DNA from: Ophiocordyceps camponoti-saundersi (nom. inval.)
Taxonomy: Eukaryota; Ascomycota; Sordariomycetes; Hypocreales; Ophiocordycipitaceae
NCBI GenBank assembly: GCA_003339415.1
Contig: PDHQ01000022.1
Location: forward strand, 124,001 to 188,000
DNA: 64,000 bases
Direction of reading: 5' to 3'
Positions 1-12,406 of this stretch are shown here, piece by piece (the first letter of the stretch is position 1; each line of letters starts with the position of its first letter). The notes beneath the pieces were generated by a model. It was not told where the DNA came from, did no database searches, and worked only from the letters and a program-made list of their open reading frames with translations. The position numbers and the translations under genes are program-made.

Positions 1-64
1 TGCATTTCACCCACCCAAGCACCCCCTTAATCCTCTGGACCCCCCCGAGTCCCACTCACTACAG

Positions 65-1713
65 AGGTGATTGATTCGGTTGAGAAATTTAAAAGAAGCA
101 TGGGTCCGCCCCTGATTACCGGCGGGAGCTTCGACATCCTACAGGACGAGGCTTGTCCGCGGCGTCAATTTCCGCCAGCCGCCCGCGCCGATCCTCCACA
201 CGCCCTCAGGGAAATCGTACCTCTCCAGGAGCCTAACTCCGTTGTCGAGCCGGTGTCGATCTCGGAAACCATCAAGTCGGCCCAGCAGCAGAGGCTCCCG
301 CGTCGATCAGCCAGACACCGACGCCCACCTGTTGAATGCGAGACATTTGAGCCGCTCGACGCCGTTATCGAAGAGCCAGAGCAGGAAGCCAGTATCGTCT
401 ACGACCGAGGACCTCTCCGAACCTTGGCTTCTCTCGACCAGAACCCCAACGTCTCGGAACAGGTGGACAAGCATCTGGCAGGTCAGTTTAAGTGGCTGAT
501 GATGTATCCCGCACCGCCTGGCGACCACGGGGCTTCCGATCAGGGCCAGAAAACGGTGTACGGCTGCAACTTTCTGCGTCGCAAGCCGGCCCACCAGGAC
601 AGCGGCTCTCAGGACAGTTATTCCTTTGTAGCCACGCCGCTCCCGGGCGTTTCTTCGTTTCCCGCTTACGAGCGCGTCGCCTCGGCACCGGCTCAGCCAC
701 CGCAGTGTCCAGGTCAGCCCCCCAAGGCTGTCAACTTGGTGAAACTGGTCGAGCAGGCTCTATCGCCCCCGCTGGTGGTTCTGAGCGACGACGAGGGAGG
801 TAGCAGCTTCGACCATGGGCCTGCGTCCGTCTCGCGCATCGAAGATTCGTTTGAGGAACTGGACAAGCTGGAAGACGAGCTCGAAGCTGTCAAGGAGGCC
901 GCGCTTCCTCGAGCTATCGTGTCGCCGTCGGACAAGGCATTTACGCCGTCACCCACCACGCCTTGCAAACGGAGAACGTCGTGCACAATCGGTGCGGATG
1001 CCCAACCGTTGACGGTCCGCATCAAGCCAAGCGATAAGGCGAAGCCAAAGGCCCGTCGAGCTGCGTCGTTGACGCTCCGGGCCGACAATGGAAACGGAGC
1101 GACAGACAAGCCCAAGGCCCTACCGACGACACCCAAGGCGGCGCCAAAGTCTTTGAAGCCCCTGACCGTTCCCAGGTTCGAGCTGCCCGGAGACGCCGTG
1201 GCCAGACGGCTGAGAGAGCAGCGGTTGGCACGACTTGCGCAGCAAGCCGAGACGCAGCAAAAGGCACAGACGTGCTCGCCGAAGCCCAAGGCGGCCCGCC
1301 GGCCGTTGACCAAGCCTACGTTTGAGCTTCCGGGAGAGGCGATATCCCGGCGCAAGAGGGAGGAACGAGAGGCGAAGCTCCGAGCTGAGGAGGAGCAGGA
1401 TCGGAAGAAGCGCGAGTTCAAGGCGAGGCCGATACGGCAGAGTACGGGTCACGCTACGCTGCCTCGGGCGGCGGCGACGAAGACAACGGGCAGCCGCCTC
1501 AGACGGTCGCAAGAGGAGACGGAGACGGGAGAAGACAAAGCGGAGGTCCCAAGGTTGATGGCAGGCGCAGCGGCCGGTTCCAAGTCACTGCCCGGGCGGG
1601 TACGGCAAGGTCCCGGGTCCACGTATCAGGGCAGACGCAAGGCGGGTGGTGAGGCGGAGCTCAAGCGGACGGAGCGGTCACGGAGTGGACGAGAGCAGAG
1701 CGGGAGCGGATGA
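65..1713 (+). CDS. Basic, disordered protein with TPX2-like C-terminal modules (5' partial)
   Basis: The open frame runs from a probable splice acceptor (ctcactacag, ending at 64) to TGA at 1711-1713. The gene therefore very likely starts upstream of the window; the first in-frame ATG is at 100. The protein is mostly disordered and rich in Pro, Lys and Arg. Two related modules lie near the C-terminus, at about 1165-1250 and 1315-1440. Each begins FELPG(D/E)A and is followed by RR-rich charged helix. The second ends in REFKARPI, a pattern typical of the TPX2 C-terminal family of spindle microtubule-binding proteins. That family link is inferred from motif resemblance only. A role in microtubule or spindle binding is possible but unproven. 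The stop is 349 bp upstream of the carboxylesterase gene on the same strand. Confidence 0.6.
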
Positions 1714-2062
1714 GGGAGATGAGAGGGGGTTTGTGGGCTTGCGTAGGTGGGTAGTCTGGTATTGGGAACATTGCTTATTAGTGGGTTTAGGTAAGTAGGT
1801 AGGTAGGTAGTCGGATAAGACGCTGATGAGTGACATGAAGGAGAAGAAGGTGATGAAGATTATCATGATGATGACGACGAAAGCACCGTGATGCTGCCGG
1901 AGCCGAGGTTGTGTTGATGCGACGGAAGTAAAGTATCGCCGCTCCGATGAAGATTGATAGTGACGTCCACTGACGAAGGAGTCACGACGGTTCAACAACC
2001 ATCTGCCAGCGTCGACGAGAAACACATTAGTGAATGTGAACGATAGCACAAAATCCCTCGCC
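1714..2062. other. Intergenic, short AGGT repeat
   Basis: This is the region between the TPX2-like gene and the esterase. It holds a short (AGGT)n run at about 1795-1810 and GA-rich sequence with many ATGA triplets. An in-frame ATG at 2030 could extend the esterase by 11 residues, but the ATG at 2063 has a better context (CGCCATGG). No other gene is visible. Confidence 0.6.
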
Positions 2063-3719
2063 ATGGCGTCAACTAAGCCAACGGTGTCCATCAACGGCGG
2101 CACCATCATCGGCCGGCACCAACCGGCATCAGCCGACTACGGACGAGCCATGGACGTCTTCTACGACATCCCCTACGGCCAGGCAGCGGCCCGGTTCCAG
2201 CGAGCGACGTCCTTCCCTCCTGTGTCTCCGGGACAGACGATGCGAGCGGAGGAGGATCGGGGACCGGGTCAGCCTCAGATCCTGCAGGATTATGACTGCG
2301 ACGATAGGAGGGAGGGGGAGTTGAGGCTGCATGTTTTCCGGGCTTGTCGATGCTCTTCTTCTTCTTCCTCAGCGTCGTGTGATTCCCCCCTTCCGGTTGT
2401 GGTTTACGTCCACGGCGGGGCGTTCAACTTTGGCTCCCCGCATCAGGATCGGGACTTGGTGGCGTGGGCTTCGTGGTCTGACAAGCCGATTGTCGTCTTC
2501 GCTTTGGAGTATCGTCTTGGGGTCTTGGGGTTTGGCGGCGCGGGGGGGACGGAGAATATTGGGCTCTGGGATCAGAGGCTGGCTATGGAGTGGGTTCGGG
2601 ACTGGGGTGCTTCGTTTGGGGGACGGGTTGGGGGGGATGTTACCCTCATGGGCTTCAGTGCCGGAGCCCATTCAGTGAGTTCTTTTATTTTTTTTTTCCT
2701 TCCTTTCACTCTTCCTTATAGCCTTTTTCTACATCACTGACGTTGAAATAACCCAGATCGGTCACCACCTCCTCTCCCCCATCCCTCTCCCACTCCCCAT
2801 CTCAAAAGCCATACTCGAATCAGGCGGACCAACAGCCCGATCAGTGCTAAGCCCAAAGCACGAAAGACCAATCCGACATCTCGCCTCGCTACGACGTTAC
2901 GCGTCCGGAAAGAAGCTCGATTCCATCCCCCTCCCGGACCTCCTCTCAGCCGCCTCCTCCGTCTGGGCAGACGAAGAGAAAGGTCTGACATGGCCTTTCC
3001 AACCCGTCGTCGACGTCGACGCTGGTCCTCAGAGCCTCATTCCGGACTTGCCGCTGCGGCTACTCTCCAACCTCGGAGCGGATGGCAAAGGCAAGGCGAA
3101 TCATGAAAAGAAGCTTTCCCTCCTGACGGGCTTCTGCTCAAACGAAGCTTCATCCTTCATCTCGTCACAAGCCGACCTAGCCAGCTTCTTCCGACAGCTC
3201 GTCCCCAAGCTCAACCTGGACGAACTCCAAGGTTTATACCCGGACACTCTCCCCCTTCGCGCTCAACGCGCCTACGCCGATTACGCATACGTCGCTCCCG
3301 TCCTGCAGATGGCAGACGCCTTGTCCAAGACAGGCTCCCGCGTGCTGGTATACGAGTACGGGGCGACGCCGTCCTCGCACGGGGACCACGTCCCAATCTC
3401 AAGCCGGGATCCCCTCTTTATCCGTCGAAAGCCCGGTCTCCGCGCCGTGGCCGACGCCATGGTCTCCCGCTGGACGGCATTCGCCTCGGACGACGGAGAT
3501 TCGCTCGTGGAAGGAGCCGACGACGATCAAGTTGGATGGCCCGTCTTCGACATCGATTCCAACCCCCGCATCCTCGTCTTCGGGGCCGGAAACGACGAGG
3601 CTGACGGTGGTCTCCGGCACGTTATTCCCGTCGCCGTTCGGGAGTTTACCGCGTCGGAGATTGGTCGCTTTCGATTCTGGTGGCGGAACGTCCATCTTGG
3701 TCAGGGCATGGCTTGTTGA
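2063..3719 (+). CDS. Type-B carboxylesterase/lipase (alpha/beta hydrolase)
   Basis: The coding exons are 2063-2674 and 2757-3719, giving 524 aa. The intron starts GTGAGT and ends ACCCAG and is phase 0. The protein has the type-B carboxylesterase layout. An oxyanion-hole HGG lies in VVYVHGGAFNFGS (residues 117-119), and the nucleophile elbow GFSAG places Ser199 as the catalytic serine. The motif FCSNEASSF probably supplies the acidic residue, and SSHGDHVP the histidine. There is no N-terminal signal peptide, so it is probably intracellular, unlike many secreted members of the family. A poly-serine loop (about residues 98-103) before the oxyanion strand looks like a lineage-specific insertion. 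The substrate cannot be predicted. Confidence 0.85.
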
Positions 3720-4752
3720 TCCGGGGTCCGGGGCGTTGATGATTGATAGATACCACCTACCTAGGTACCTAGGTAGGTAGTAGTAGGTAGCAAGACACCT
3801 CTCAGTAATACTATGCACGAGGAGCATCACAATTGCACACACACGCAAGGTAGATATCCTCCTCATGTTGATAAGGACCTCCCTACATACCTACATAGGT
3901 ATCTACACACAAAACTTTCCATCCGTCGATACTTCCCTCAACATGACAAGAAGCGCCACCCAACCCACACCCGCACACATGTCCGCCCCCATCTCGTCTC
4001 CAACGCACCTTGCAACAACATCTGTCATCTACTGTGACGACAGCCACACACAACACACAAGCACCCGCCCAACAACCCGTCTTCATCACCGCCACCAACA
4101 CCAGAAATCACGTCTTCAGCGAGTAGCAGCACACCAGAATTTTTTTTTCTTCCATCCTTTCTTCTGTCTTTCGTTCTCCTTTCTCTTTTCTCCACTTACA
4201 GCTGCCTCTATCGACAGCCACCAACTTCTATCGACGACCGACGACGAACGACGACGACGTCATCCATCCTCTTTTTCCCCATCATTCGTCCTTCGAGTTC
4301 TTGCTTTTTTTCCTTGAAATAAAAGAGAAGAGAAAATATGTATCTTCCCCAGATTAGCCTCCCTCTCGACTCGGCTTCCGAAACTCCATCCCCTCCTCCC
4401 CCCCAAAACAAACTCATAAGTAAAGAATAATTAGACAAGAAAATGGCTACTGTTGAGCTGCGACTCGAATAGGGGGCGAGACGGCGGGGGAGAAGAAGAA
4501 TGAAGAAGAAGGGGGGGGGGGTGTCCGTCAAGCCGAAATTTTGACTATGTGCATGCGTCGTAGAGAAGCATCCTCTCCCTGACTATCTTTCTCTTTCTCT
4601 CTTTTACTCTCTCGTCTCTCCTTCAACGGCTTGTTTTTCTTGCAAAGAAACTTGTTTTTTTTTTGTGTCAACGGCAAGGATTTCGTCTTTTCTCTCGACG
4701 TGAGCGTCGTCTTCCGAGAGAAACTGAGGGGCAAAAATGACAAGAAAAAAAA
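3720..4752. other. Intergenic between convergent genes; CCTAGG-type repeat
   Basis: This holds the 3' regions of the esterase (+) and the Ser/Pro-rich gene (-). A palindromic run ACCTAGGTACCTAGGTAGG lies at about 3759-3777 and is followed by GTAG repeats. The rest is CA-rich and CT-rich sequence with poly-T and poly-G runs. I see no gene. Confidence 0.6.
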
Positions 4753-6180
4753 TTAAAAGTTTTGAGCGATGCCGGCACTCTGCTGAGGATAATGTGCAGT
4801 GTTCTCGATCCGAGTGTTGCGTCGCGCTGGGTTGTCGCGTATGACGGCCTGGCTGCCCGGCTCGTGCGGCCGCTGCTCGCCGTAAGGGTTCTGACCGTAC
4901 TGCTCGTAATAAGCGGCGCCGTTGCCGTTGTACATGGCACCGTCGGAGCCGTCGGACCGAGCGGCAGCGCTGTAAGAGGACGAGGCGTTAGATGGCCCTC
5001 TCCGGACGTCAGCGCCGCCACCGCGGTTGTAAGCGGCCGACGGCCCCATGGCGCCGAGTATCTCGCCTTCGTGCGAAGAAGACCCGTCGACGAGCGGCTC
5101 TCCCGACCGCGCCTCAGACAGGTTGGCGCGGATGGGCGACGCCGGGTCCGAGTAGGTGCCGGCGGCGCCGCCCGACATCGTGGTCGACGCCTTGCGGCCG
5201 CGTGAGCCCGTGGTAGCGGTGGCGGTAGAGCCCCAGCCGCGGTAACCGCCGTCGTCCTTCATCTCGTAGGCGTGCTCGACGGTGGGCATGGTCGGATCGG
5301 CATTGGGGTTGTACGAGTAGTCCTCGACCTCCTTTCGGCGCTCTTCCTCGGCTTCCTGGCGCGCCCTTCGCTTCTTCCACCAGAAGAGACCGACGATGGC
5401 GAGGACAGCAATGGCGGCGATGGGGACGACGACGCCGATGGCCACTCTGGATGCCTGGTTCAGGCCGGTGCTCGAGGTCGAAGTGTCAAGTGCAGCGGCG
5501 GCCGAGGTGGACGAGGGGGGGCGGGACGAAGTCGTCAACGGCCCGACGGCGGGGGCCCGAGTCGTCGTCGACGTCACCACCTGCACGCTAGTGGCCAAAT
5601 TGCTCGGAGTAACGGTGACGACGGCCGAAGACGCTTCTGGCGACGGCGGCTGCTGCTGCTGAGAAGACGAAGAAGAAGAGGGAGCGGCGGCAGGAGGAGG
5701 CGAAGGCTCAGGGGACGCAGTTGATGACGAACTCGGTGGCGGCACGGCGTGCTGAGGCGGCGAGGAGCTTGTTGGTGTCGCGGCCGGGGGCGGGCGCTCT
5801 TCCGTTGGCGAAGGCGGCGACGGCGGCGAGGAACTGGGCGAGGGAGCGGCGGTAGGCGTGCTGGGACTAGCGACGGGAGGCGACTGATCACGCGGCGACG
5901 AGTTGGCCGGGGTTTCGGCCGACGGCGACGGCGACGGTGACGATGATGGCGACGGGACAGCAGCAGCAGACGAGGCAGCAGGTTCGCTGTTGGTAGGCTG
6001 AGCGGCAGCAGCCGACGTCGGGCTCTCGACGGCGGCCGATGTAGAGGCCTGGCTCGTCCGGCCCGACATGGTCAAAGTCGAGAAGCGAGAAGGAGGCGGC
6101 CTCTTTTTCTGGAATGCCGAGCTCCGGTTAGCGTTGGTTATAATGTCGTCGAGCTCCGGCTCCGATTGCGGGACAGCCAT
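4753..6180 (-). CDS. Ser/Pro/Ala-rich single-span membrane protein (sensor-like)
   Basis: The frame is open from ATG 6180 to TAA at 4753-4755 (475 aa). An alternative start at 6069 (MSGRTSQ) gives 438 aa. The N-terminal half is a low-complexity Ser/Pro/Ala/Thr region of the kind that is O-mannosylated in fungi. One hydrophobic segment follows (about 5375-5450, IGVVVPIAAIAVLAIVGLFW) and then the basic stop-transfer KKRRAR. The tail of roughly 225 residues is acidic and then Gly/Ser/Tyr-rich, ending GIAQNF. This is the architecture of Mid2/Wsc-like wall-stress sensors, but no WSC domain and no cleavable signal peptide are visible. Either the protein is a signal-anchor type or the true first exon is further upstream. 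Another possibility is a 5'UTR intron: a GTATGT donor near 6388 and a CATTCCAG acceptor near 6109 would leave 6069 as the first ATG. Function is unknown. Confidence 0.65.
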   Translation of the reverse strand: MAVPQSEPELDDIITNANRSSAFQKKRPPPSRFSTLTMSGRTSQASTSAAVESPTSAAAAQPTNSEPAASSAAAVPSPSSSPSPSPSAETPANSSPRDQSPPVASPSTPTAAPSPSSSPPSPPSPTEERPPPAATPTSSSPPQHAVPPPSSSSTASPEPSPPPAAAPSSSSSSQQQQPPSPEASSAVVTVTPSNLATSVQVVTSTTTRAPAVGPLTTSSRPPSSTSAAAALDTSTSSTGLNQASRVAIGVVVPIAAIAVLAIVGLFWWKKRRARQEAEEERRKEVEDYSYNPNADPTMPTVEHAYEMKDDGGYRGWGSTATATTGSRGRKASTTMSGGAAGTYSDPASPIRANLSEARSGEPLVDGSSSHEGEILGAMGPSAAYNRGGGADVRRGPSNASSSYSAAARSDGSDGAMYNGNGAAYYEQYGQNPYGEQRPHEPGSQAVIRDNPARRNTRIENTAHYPQQSAGIAQNF

Positions 6181-8843
6181 GGACTCCGGGCCAGCGGGGA
6201 CACCGCCAGCGCCGTGTCGCTGCCATGCGGAGGGATGGTGAGAAGACAGTCTGTCGACGGCGATGCTTGGAGGCGCCAGGACTGTTGTTGTTGTTGTCGT
6301 TGCCGACTTGGAGTGAAAAGGGACAACATGTGCCAGCGCTTGCGGCGAGAATGTGAAAGAAAGGAAAGCGCCGGTGCCATATACATACCTGATCAAGTAT
6401 AAAGAAAGGTCAGGCCGGTCGAGCGCCGGAGTGAGGAATGAAGAAGGAGTCGAGGAATTCGAAAGGGGAAAGAAAGAAATGGCTGGTGGAAAGACAAAGT
6501 CTTGGAGAATGACCGACTGTGGCTGGTAAGGGTCAGCAGGATGGGAAGGGGGGGAAAAGAGAGAGTGTGAGAGAGAAGAGAGAGAGAGAGAGAGAGACAG
6601 AGAGACAGAGAGAAGAGAGGGGTCAAGATTTTTCTCGCATGTGGCAGCCAAGCGAAGAAGAAGAGGAGGAGGAAGGGAAAATTGAAGGCGGAAAATAATA
6701 AACAAATGCAATGAAAGATGGGGCGGAGATAAAAAAAGGAGAGGCGTCAAGGATAGTAGGAATCAAGAAAAATCAACACGCATAAACACAGACTGGTAAA
6801 CATACAGAGAGATATCGAAGATGCTGATTGCGAGTTCGCTGGTGGCCGAATCTGTCTCTCTCCGCAAAGATGGAAAAAAAAACAATTACTGCCGCCGCCA
6901 GAGGGAGAGAGAGAGAGAGAGAGGAGGTCTGAGACGCAGATGTTCGAAAAGGCTGGTGGTGTGGGTTGGTGGGTGGTGCTGGTGGGTAGTAGGGAGGCAG
7001 CAGTGGTAGGTAGGGTTGAGTGGTACAGATGGGATTAGCGGGCCGCGTGCGTGCGCAAGAGAGAGAAAGAGAGAGAGAGAGAGAGGGAAAGAGAAAGATG
7101 GAGGGAAAGAATAAACAAGGGAGAAAGAAGGAAAGAAGGAAAAGAAACAGGGAAGAGAGAGAAAGACAGAGGATCGCGAGGGACGAAAGAGAAGCGTGTG
7201 CAGAGGTAGGTTAGTACTGTACAGCAATGGATTAATGTAGGTACTAAGGTATGACTGTGTGCATGAGAGAGAGAGTGAAGGAGAGGAGAAAAGAAGCAAG
7301 AAAGGAAGAAGAGACAAGAAAAAAAAGACAAGAAAACACGTCGCTTCGTATCTGCACCAGATTTATTCGGCCTGCCCAACTCGGAATGAACTGCCTGGCT
7401 TGCACTTGGCTGCTGCTGCTGCTGCTGCTGCTGTCGCTGGCACCCTACGGACGTTGTATGTACCTAGGTACATATGTACCCCGTCCGGGGACGGCGATAG
7501 TGGTAGCGTACCTCTACCTACCACCTCTAGTAGGAAGCCCGTAGCCCGTAGCCCGTAGCCCGTAGAAAGCAGGCAGCGGGTAGCAGAGAAGAAGAAAAAA
7601 AACTTGGACCAACAACAGCCACCCCCAATCCGATCCTATGTACTATCCGTACAGCGAGGAGGCCTCTGCCCCGCCAAGGGCCTACATAAAAGGCCCAGCA
7701 CAGGCAGTAAGCAACATGTACGGATATATAATACATACATACAAGGCAAATCTCTCTGCACACACAACTCGGAGGCGGAGGCCCTGAGAGCGGATGCGCC
7801 ACGCAGGTACCGGCGCGCTGAGAAACCCCCCCACTCAAGAGGGGACCCAGGCACACTAACTACCTAACCAGCCCACTAGGAAAGGTCCTGCTATCGGCCG
7901 CTGCCGCTGTCGAACGCGGCTGTGTTGTGTGTTTCGCGTGCCAGCCACAGCCCGTCCGCAGAACAATGCCAAATTACATTGTGCAAACCGTCTCCTTTTT
8001 TTTTCCTTCCTTCTTTTAAATTCCTGTCAGTCCTCTCTTCTCTTCTTCATCCGTCTTCGGCTGCGACATCCTCCAACGCATATTTCACAGACGAGGCACA
8101 TTTCTCACCACCATTGCTCCTCCTTTCCTTCCAACCCCCCCGCCCCCCTTTTTGTTTCTCCTCATCCCATGTTCGTCGAGTGTTTATCTTATCCCGATCC
8201 CATCTCGCCCCAGCCTTTCCCATCCCATCTCATCTCATCCCATCTCATCATCCCCCCCCCCCGGGCTTTGCAGGCTCGGTTAAACCGTGTGCATACACAT
8301 AAAATAGCGTCATCACTGACGTGCATGCCTCTCACACTTCCGTAGACTGACGTGGCTTATTTTCTATCTCTACTAAGTACTAACCTACATGCATATATGT
8401 ATACGATCGGTGCTCGAGTACTCCGTAGAGGTAGGTAAACCAAAGTCGGTAGATAGGGAGGTAGACAGTCGTCAATTCTCTACTCCGTACATCTTTCCAT
8501 CTCTCCATCTCTCCGCCATCTGGTCTCTCCTCCGCTGTCGACCTCCAAGACCTTACATATAACCTAGAGACTAGGCCATCGTCATCCAATGCACTCTCCT
8601 ACAGCGCTACACTATATGTACCTTTATGTATGTCTCCCCTCCTCAACTTCATCTACCTTTCAGTCCATAATAGAGCTCCTCCCTCCGAAGTAAACAAATC
8701 CCTCTCCACCTCTATCGACTGATTAAAAAGAAGCAATATAACCTGGAACAAGATGCACAAAATCTGCAGATCAGTTCCATCATGCAAACCCTCTTTCCCC
8801 CAATTACTCCTGCATGCAATGCCCCACATGTGTTGTTCCTCTA
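6181..8843. other. Long intergenic/5' leader region with purine and CTG tracts
   Basis: About 2.7 kb without a convincing gene. It includes the leader of the Ser/Pro-rich gene, with GA-rich (+ strand) runs near 6560-6620, 6900-6925 and 7050-7100. A (CTG)n run lies at about 7410-7433, and a 7-bp tandem repeat (AGCCCGT, just over four copies) at about 7535-7565. There are ATAC runs near 7730 and a CATCTCATCC-type repeat near 8220-8250. Frames that stay open here encode only Ser/Leu/Pro or Arg/Glu low complexity produced by the CT/GA tracts. Confidence 0.6.
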
Positions 8844-11132
8844 TCACGGCCGCATTCCCCACTTGGGCTTCAGCTGGTCCGAGAGCGCCGCCGTCGTAAA
8901 CACCGTGTCGCCCGGCAGTCGGCTGACCCGCCCGGCCCCACTGCGGATTGCCCCCAGATGCGCCGCCGAGATGCCGCTGCGGTTACTCCTGATGCTACCA
9001 GAGTCGCTCGCCACTTCGGGATCCCTGAACTTTTTGGGAGGCGCAAAATCCAGGTTCGTAAATGTCGACGACTTCCGCAGAACGTGCCTGCATTCGCCCC
9101 CGATCGTTAGCAACCACTCACTCGTGCTTTCGTCCTCCTACTACTTACGGGCTGGGCAGCACCGCCAAGTCGTCAAACGACGTGACCAGAGGCGACGCCA
9201 CCGGCTTCTTGGGCTGGTAAGGCCGACGCTCGCCGAGCGGACTTTGGCTGCGTCCCGCCGCTCGCTCCTGGAAGGTGTCGGGTGGCGCAAAATCGATGGC
9301 GTTCATGAGGGCGAACGAGTCGTCTCGTAGCTTCGACGGCGTTGGCAGCGTCTTGAGTGCTGTAGGCGGCGGGAGCCGCTTCCGGGGCGGCCCGCGCATC
9401 CTGGCCGATGCCGACGAGCCCGGTCGAGGCGTCATAGCCGAGCCGGCTCGGGGCCGTCGTGGCATCCCGCTCATCGATCCGTGCGGACCACGGGGACCCC
9501 GTCCACCCGGTCCGCCTCCCGGCCCTCGGAAGCGTCCTGCAGGCGGCGGCGTCATGGCCCTCCTCGTCACCGGCTGCGCGTATGGCATGACGAACGCGTT
9601 CGTCTCGGCGTCGTAGTAGGCCGCCTCGCCCAGGAAGTTCTGATCGTACTCGTCGTCGTCGTCGTAATGCCCGCGCCCGCGTTGTGTCGGCAGTGGTGGG
9701 GGAGGATCCTTGGTATCATCGAAATACTCCTTGTAAAACGAACGAATGCGGTTTGCCCGATATTCCGGGTCCTCCGATTCCGTCACCTCGTCCGGCGGCA
9801 GCGGCCGAAATCCTACCGACATCCTCTTGTTATCTTGCCGTGGAACGCCGAGACTGCTTGACTGCTGTCCCTGGCTCGACGGTTCGGTGCTCCGACCACG
9901 ATCATGCTCGTCGTATCCGTCGTGGGGGTACGCCATGGCAATCGCCGCATGCTCTCCTTGCAATGAGTAATCATCGTGGGCCAGGACGAACTCGGGTGTG
10001 GCATTGAAGGCATCGCTCGACAGAGCGTGCGGGCCCGGCGACAGGGCCTGGGGAACGTCTCCATCGTATCCCATGCTGTCGACTCTCTCGTTGTGCTGCT
10101 GAGGATACATGTGCAGCTCATCCCCGGCGTGGGCAATGCCAATGCTAGAATCCATACCAGAGTCCAGCGGCTGGGATAAGCCGTGGGCATGAGGTGAGCC
10201 GATGCCTCGTCGACTGTCGTCGGGAATGGTGGCGTCGGGCGGACTGACATCGGGAATCTCGAAGCCACCGTCAGTGTTTTCGTCTGGGTACGCCACGGTG
10301 CCAATCTCCGGCACGATGGGCTCGACCGGGCGGATGGGCCTTTGAGCGTCTCCTATTCGATGGCTGGGCTCGGGCGCCGTAGGTGTGCCAAAGGGGTTCT
10401 GTGGCTTGTCGTCGGAGACGGGCGAACGGGGGATCGAGTTCGTCCGCGGAGGGTGCTGCACGCCCATGGCCGCTGTCCGGCTATTGACAGAATCACTCTT
10501 GCCGCCGCCATGTAGAATTTGATCACGCGAGGGATTCAGAGACCTAACGGAGCCAGTCTCACTAACAGAGTACTCCTTGATCGTCCGATATGGATCCTGC
10601 TCATTGGGAAATGTACGGGCAAGGGAGTGGATCGAGTCGTGAGATTGATGGATACCCGGGGGTAATAGGTATGGCGAGGATAGATTCATGTCCATGGAAA
10701 GCTGTCCGGGCTTGTGGGCTGCCTTGTCGCCTCCGAACATGCTCTTTCGCTTGCTCGTCTTCTGGGCAGAGTCATCGAGGCCAAAGTCAAGACCTCCATT
10801 GGGATCCCTGGCGTCCTCCAATCGGAGACGACGAATATTTCGTCGGTGAAGAAAGAGTAGAACGCAAGCGCCGACAACGACTGGGATTCTAAAAATCGAC
10901 TTGGTCAGAGTTCTATCAGGTGCTTGTTCTGAGCAGACTTGACGTACCCTATTCCCAGGATGATGGCGGCGTTGGTCACTGTAGGCGAGATGCTCTTGTT
11001 GCACTCCCCGAGACCGCATTCACGCTTGCTCAGAGTGCGAGCCACGACATCGAGACCGAAGCTTCGACGCAGATTGAGTCGAGGCGCATCATCCATCAAG
11101 TGGCTCTCGGGGAGGGCACGAGTTAGCTTCAT
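8844..11132 (-). CDS. Conserved fungal single-span membrane protein, 722 aa
   Basis: Three coding exons read leftward: 11132-10948, 10888-9149 and 9087-8844. Both introns are phase 2: GTACGT...TTTAG (59 nt) and GTAAGT...TGCAG (61 nt). Splicing removes the apparent stop at 9145 and adds an 81-residue C-terminus (from HVLRKSSTF to KWGMRP). It also rebuilds the transmembrane span, whose two halves (NAAIILGIG and IPVVVGACVLLF) lie in different exons. The span, around residues 53-77, is followed by HRRNIRRLR, so the long remainder should be cytoplasmic. That part is Pro/Gly/Asp-rich and disordered, with an RG-rich patch (RFRGPGGGPGG). There is no signal peptide and no recognised domain; function is unknown. 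Confidence 0.8.
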
Positions 11133-12274
<1,142 letters not shown>

Positions 12275-12284
12275 NNNNNNNNNN
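12275..12284. other. Assembly gap (10 N)
   Basis: Ten undetermined bases join the poly-C run to a low-complexity segment. The true gap length is unknown. Confidence 0.98.
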
Positions 12285-12373
12285 GGGAGAAGAGGGGGGG
12301 GGAAGAGGGGGTTGTTTGGACACCACCACCAACGGAAAAAAAACAAAAAAAAAAGCCCCCCCCCCCCCCCCCT

Positions 12374-12405
<32 letters not shown>

Positions 12406-12406
12406 C
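12285..12406. repeat. Corrupted duplicate of 12061-12157 (probable artefact)
   Basis: This segment follows 12061-12157 at a constant offset of +229. For example, TTGGAC at 12087 matches 12316, and CCAACGG at 12100 matches 12329. Differences mostly turn mixed sequence into homopolymers: the A-rich stretch becomes nearly pure A and the GC-rich end nearly pure C, with a T and GGG still in register near 12373-12376. It is best read as a mis-called second copy of the left flank, not as a biological repeat. Confidence 0.75.

Noticed and set aside
6181..6750. N-terminal extension of the Ser/Pro-rich protein frame up to 6750
   Set aside because: The extra 190 codons come from CT-rich leader sequence (poly Ser-Leu, Thr runs); a better-context ATG lies at 6180 and another at 6069.
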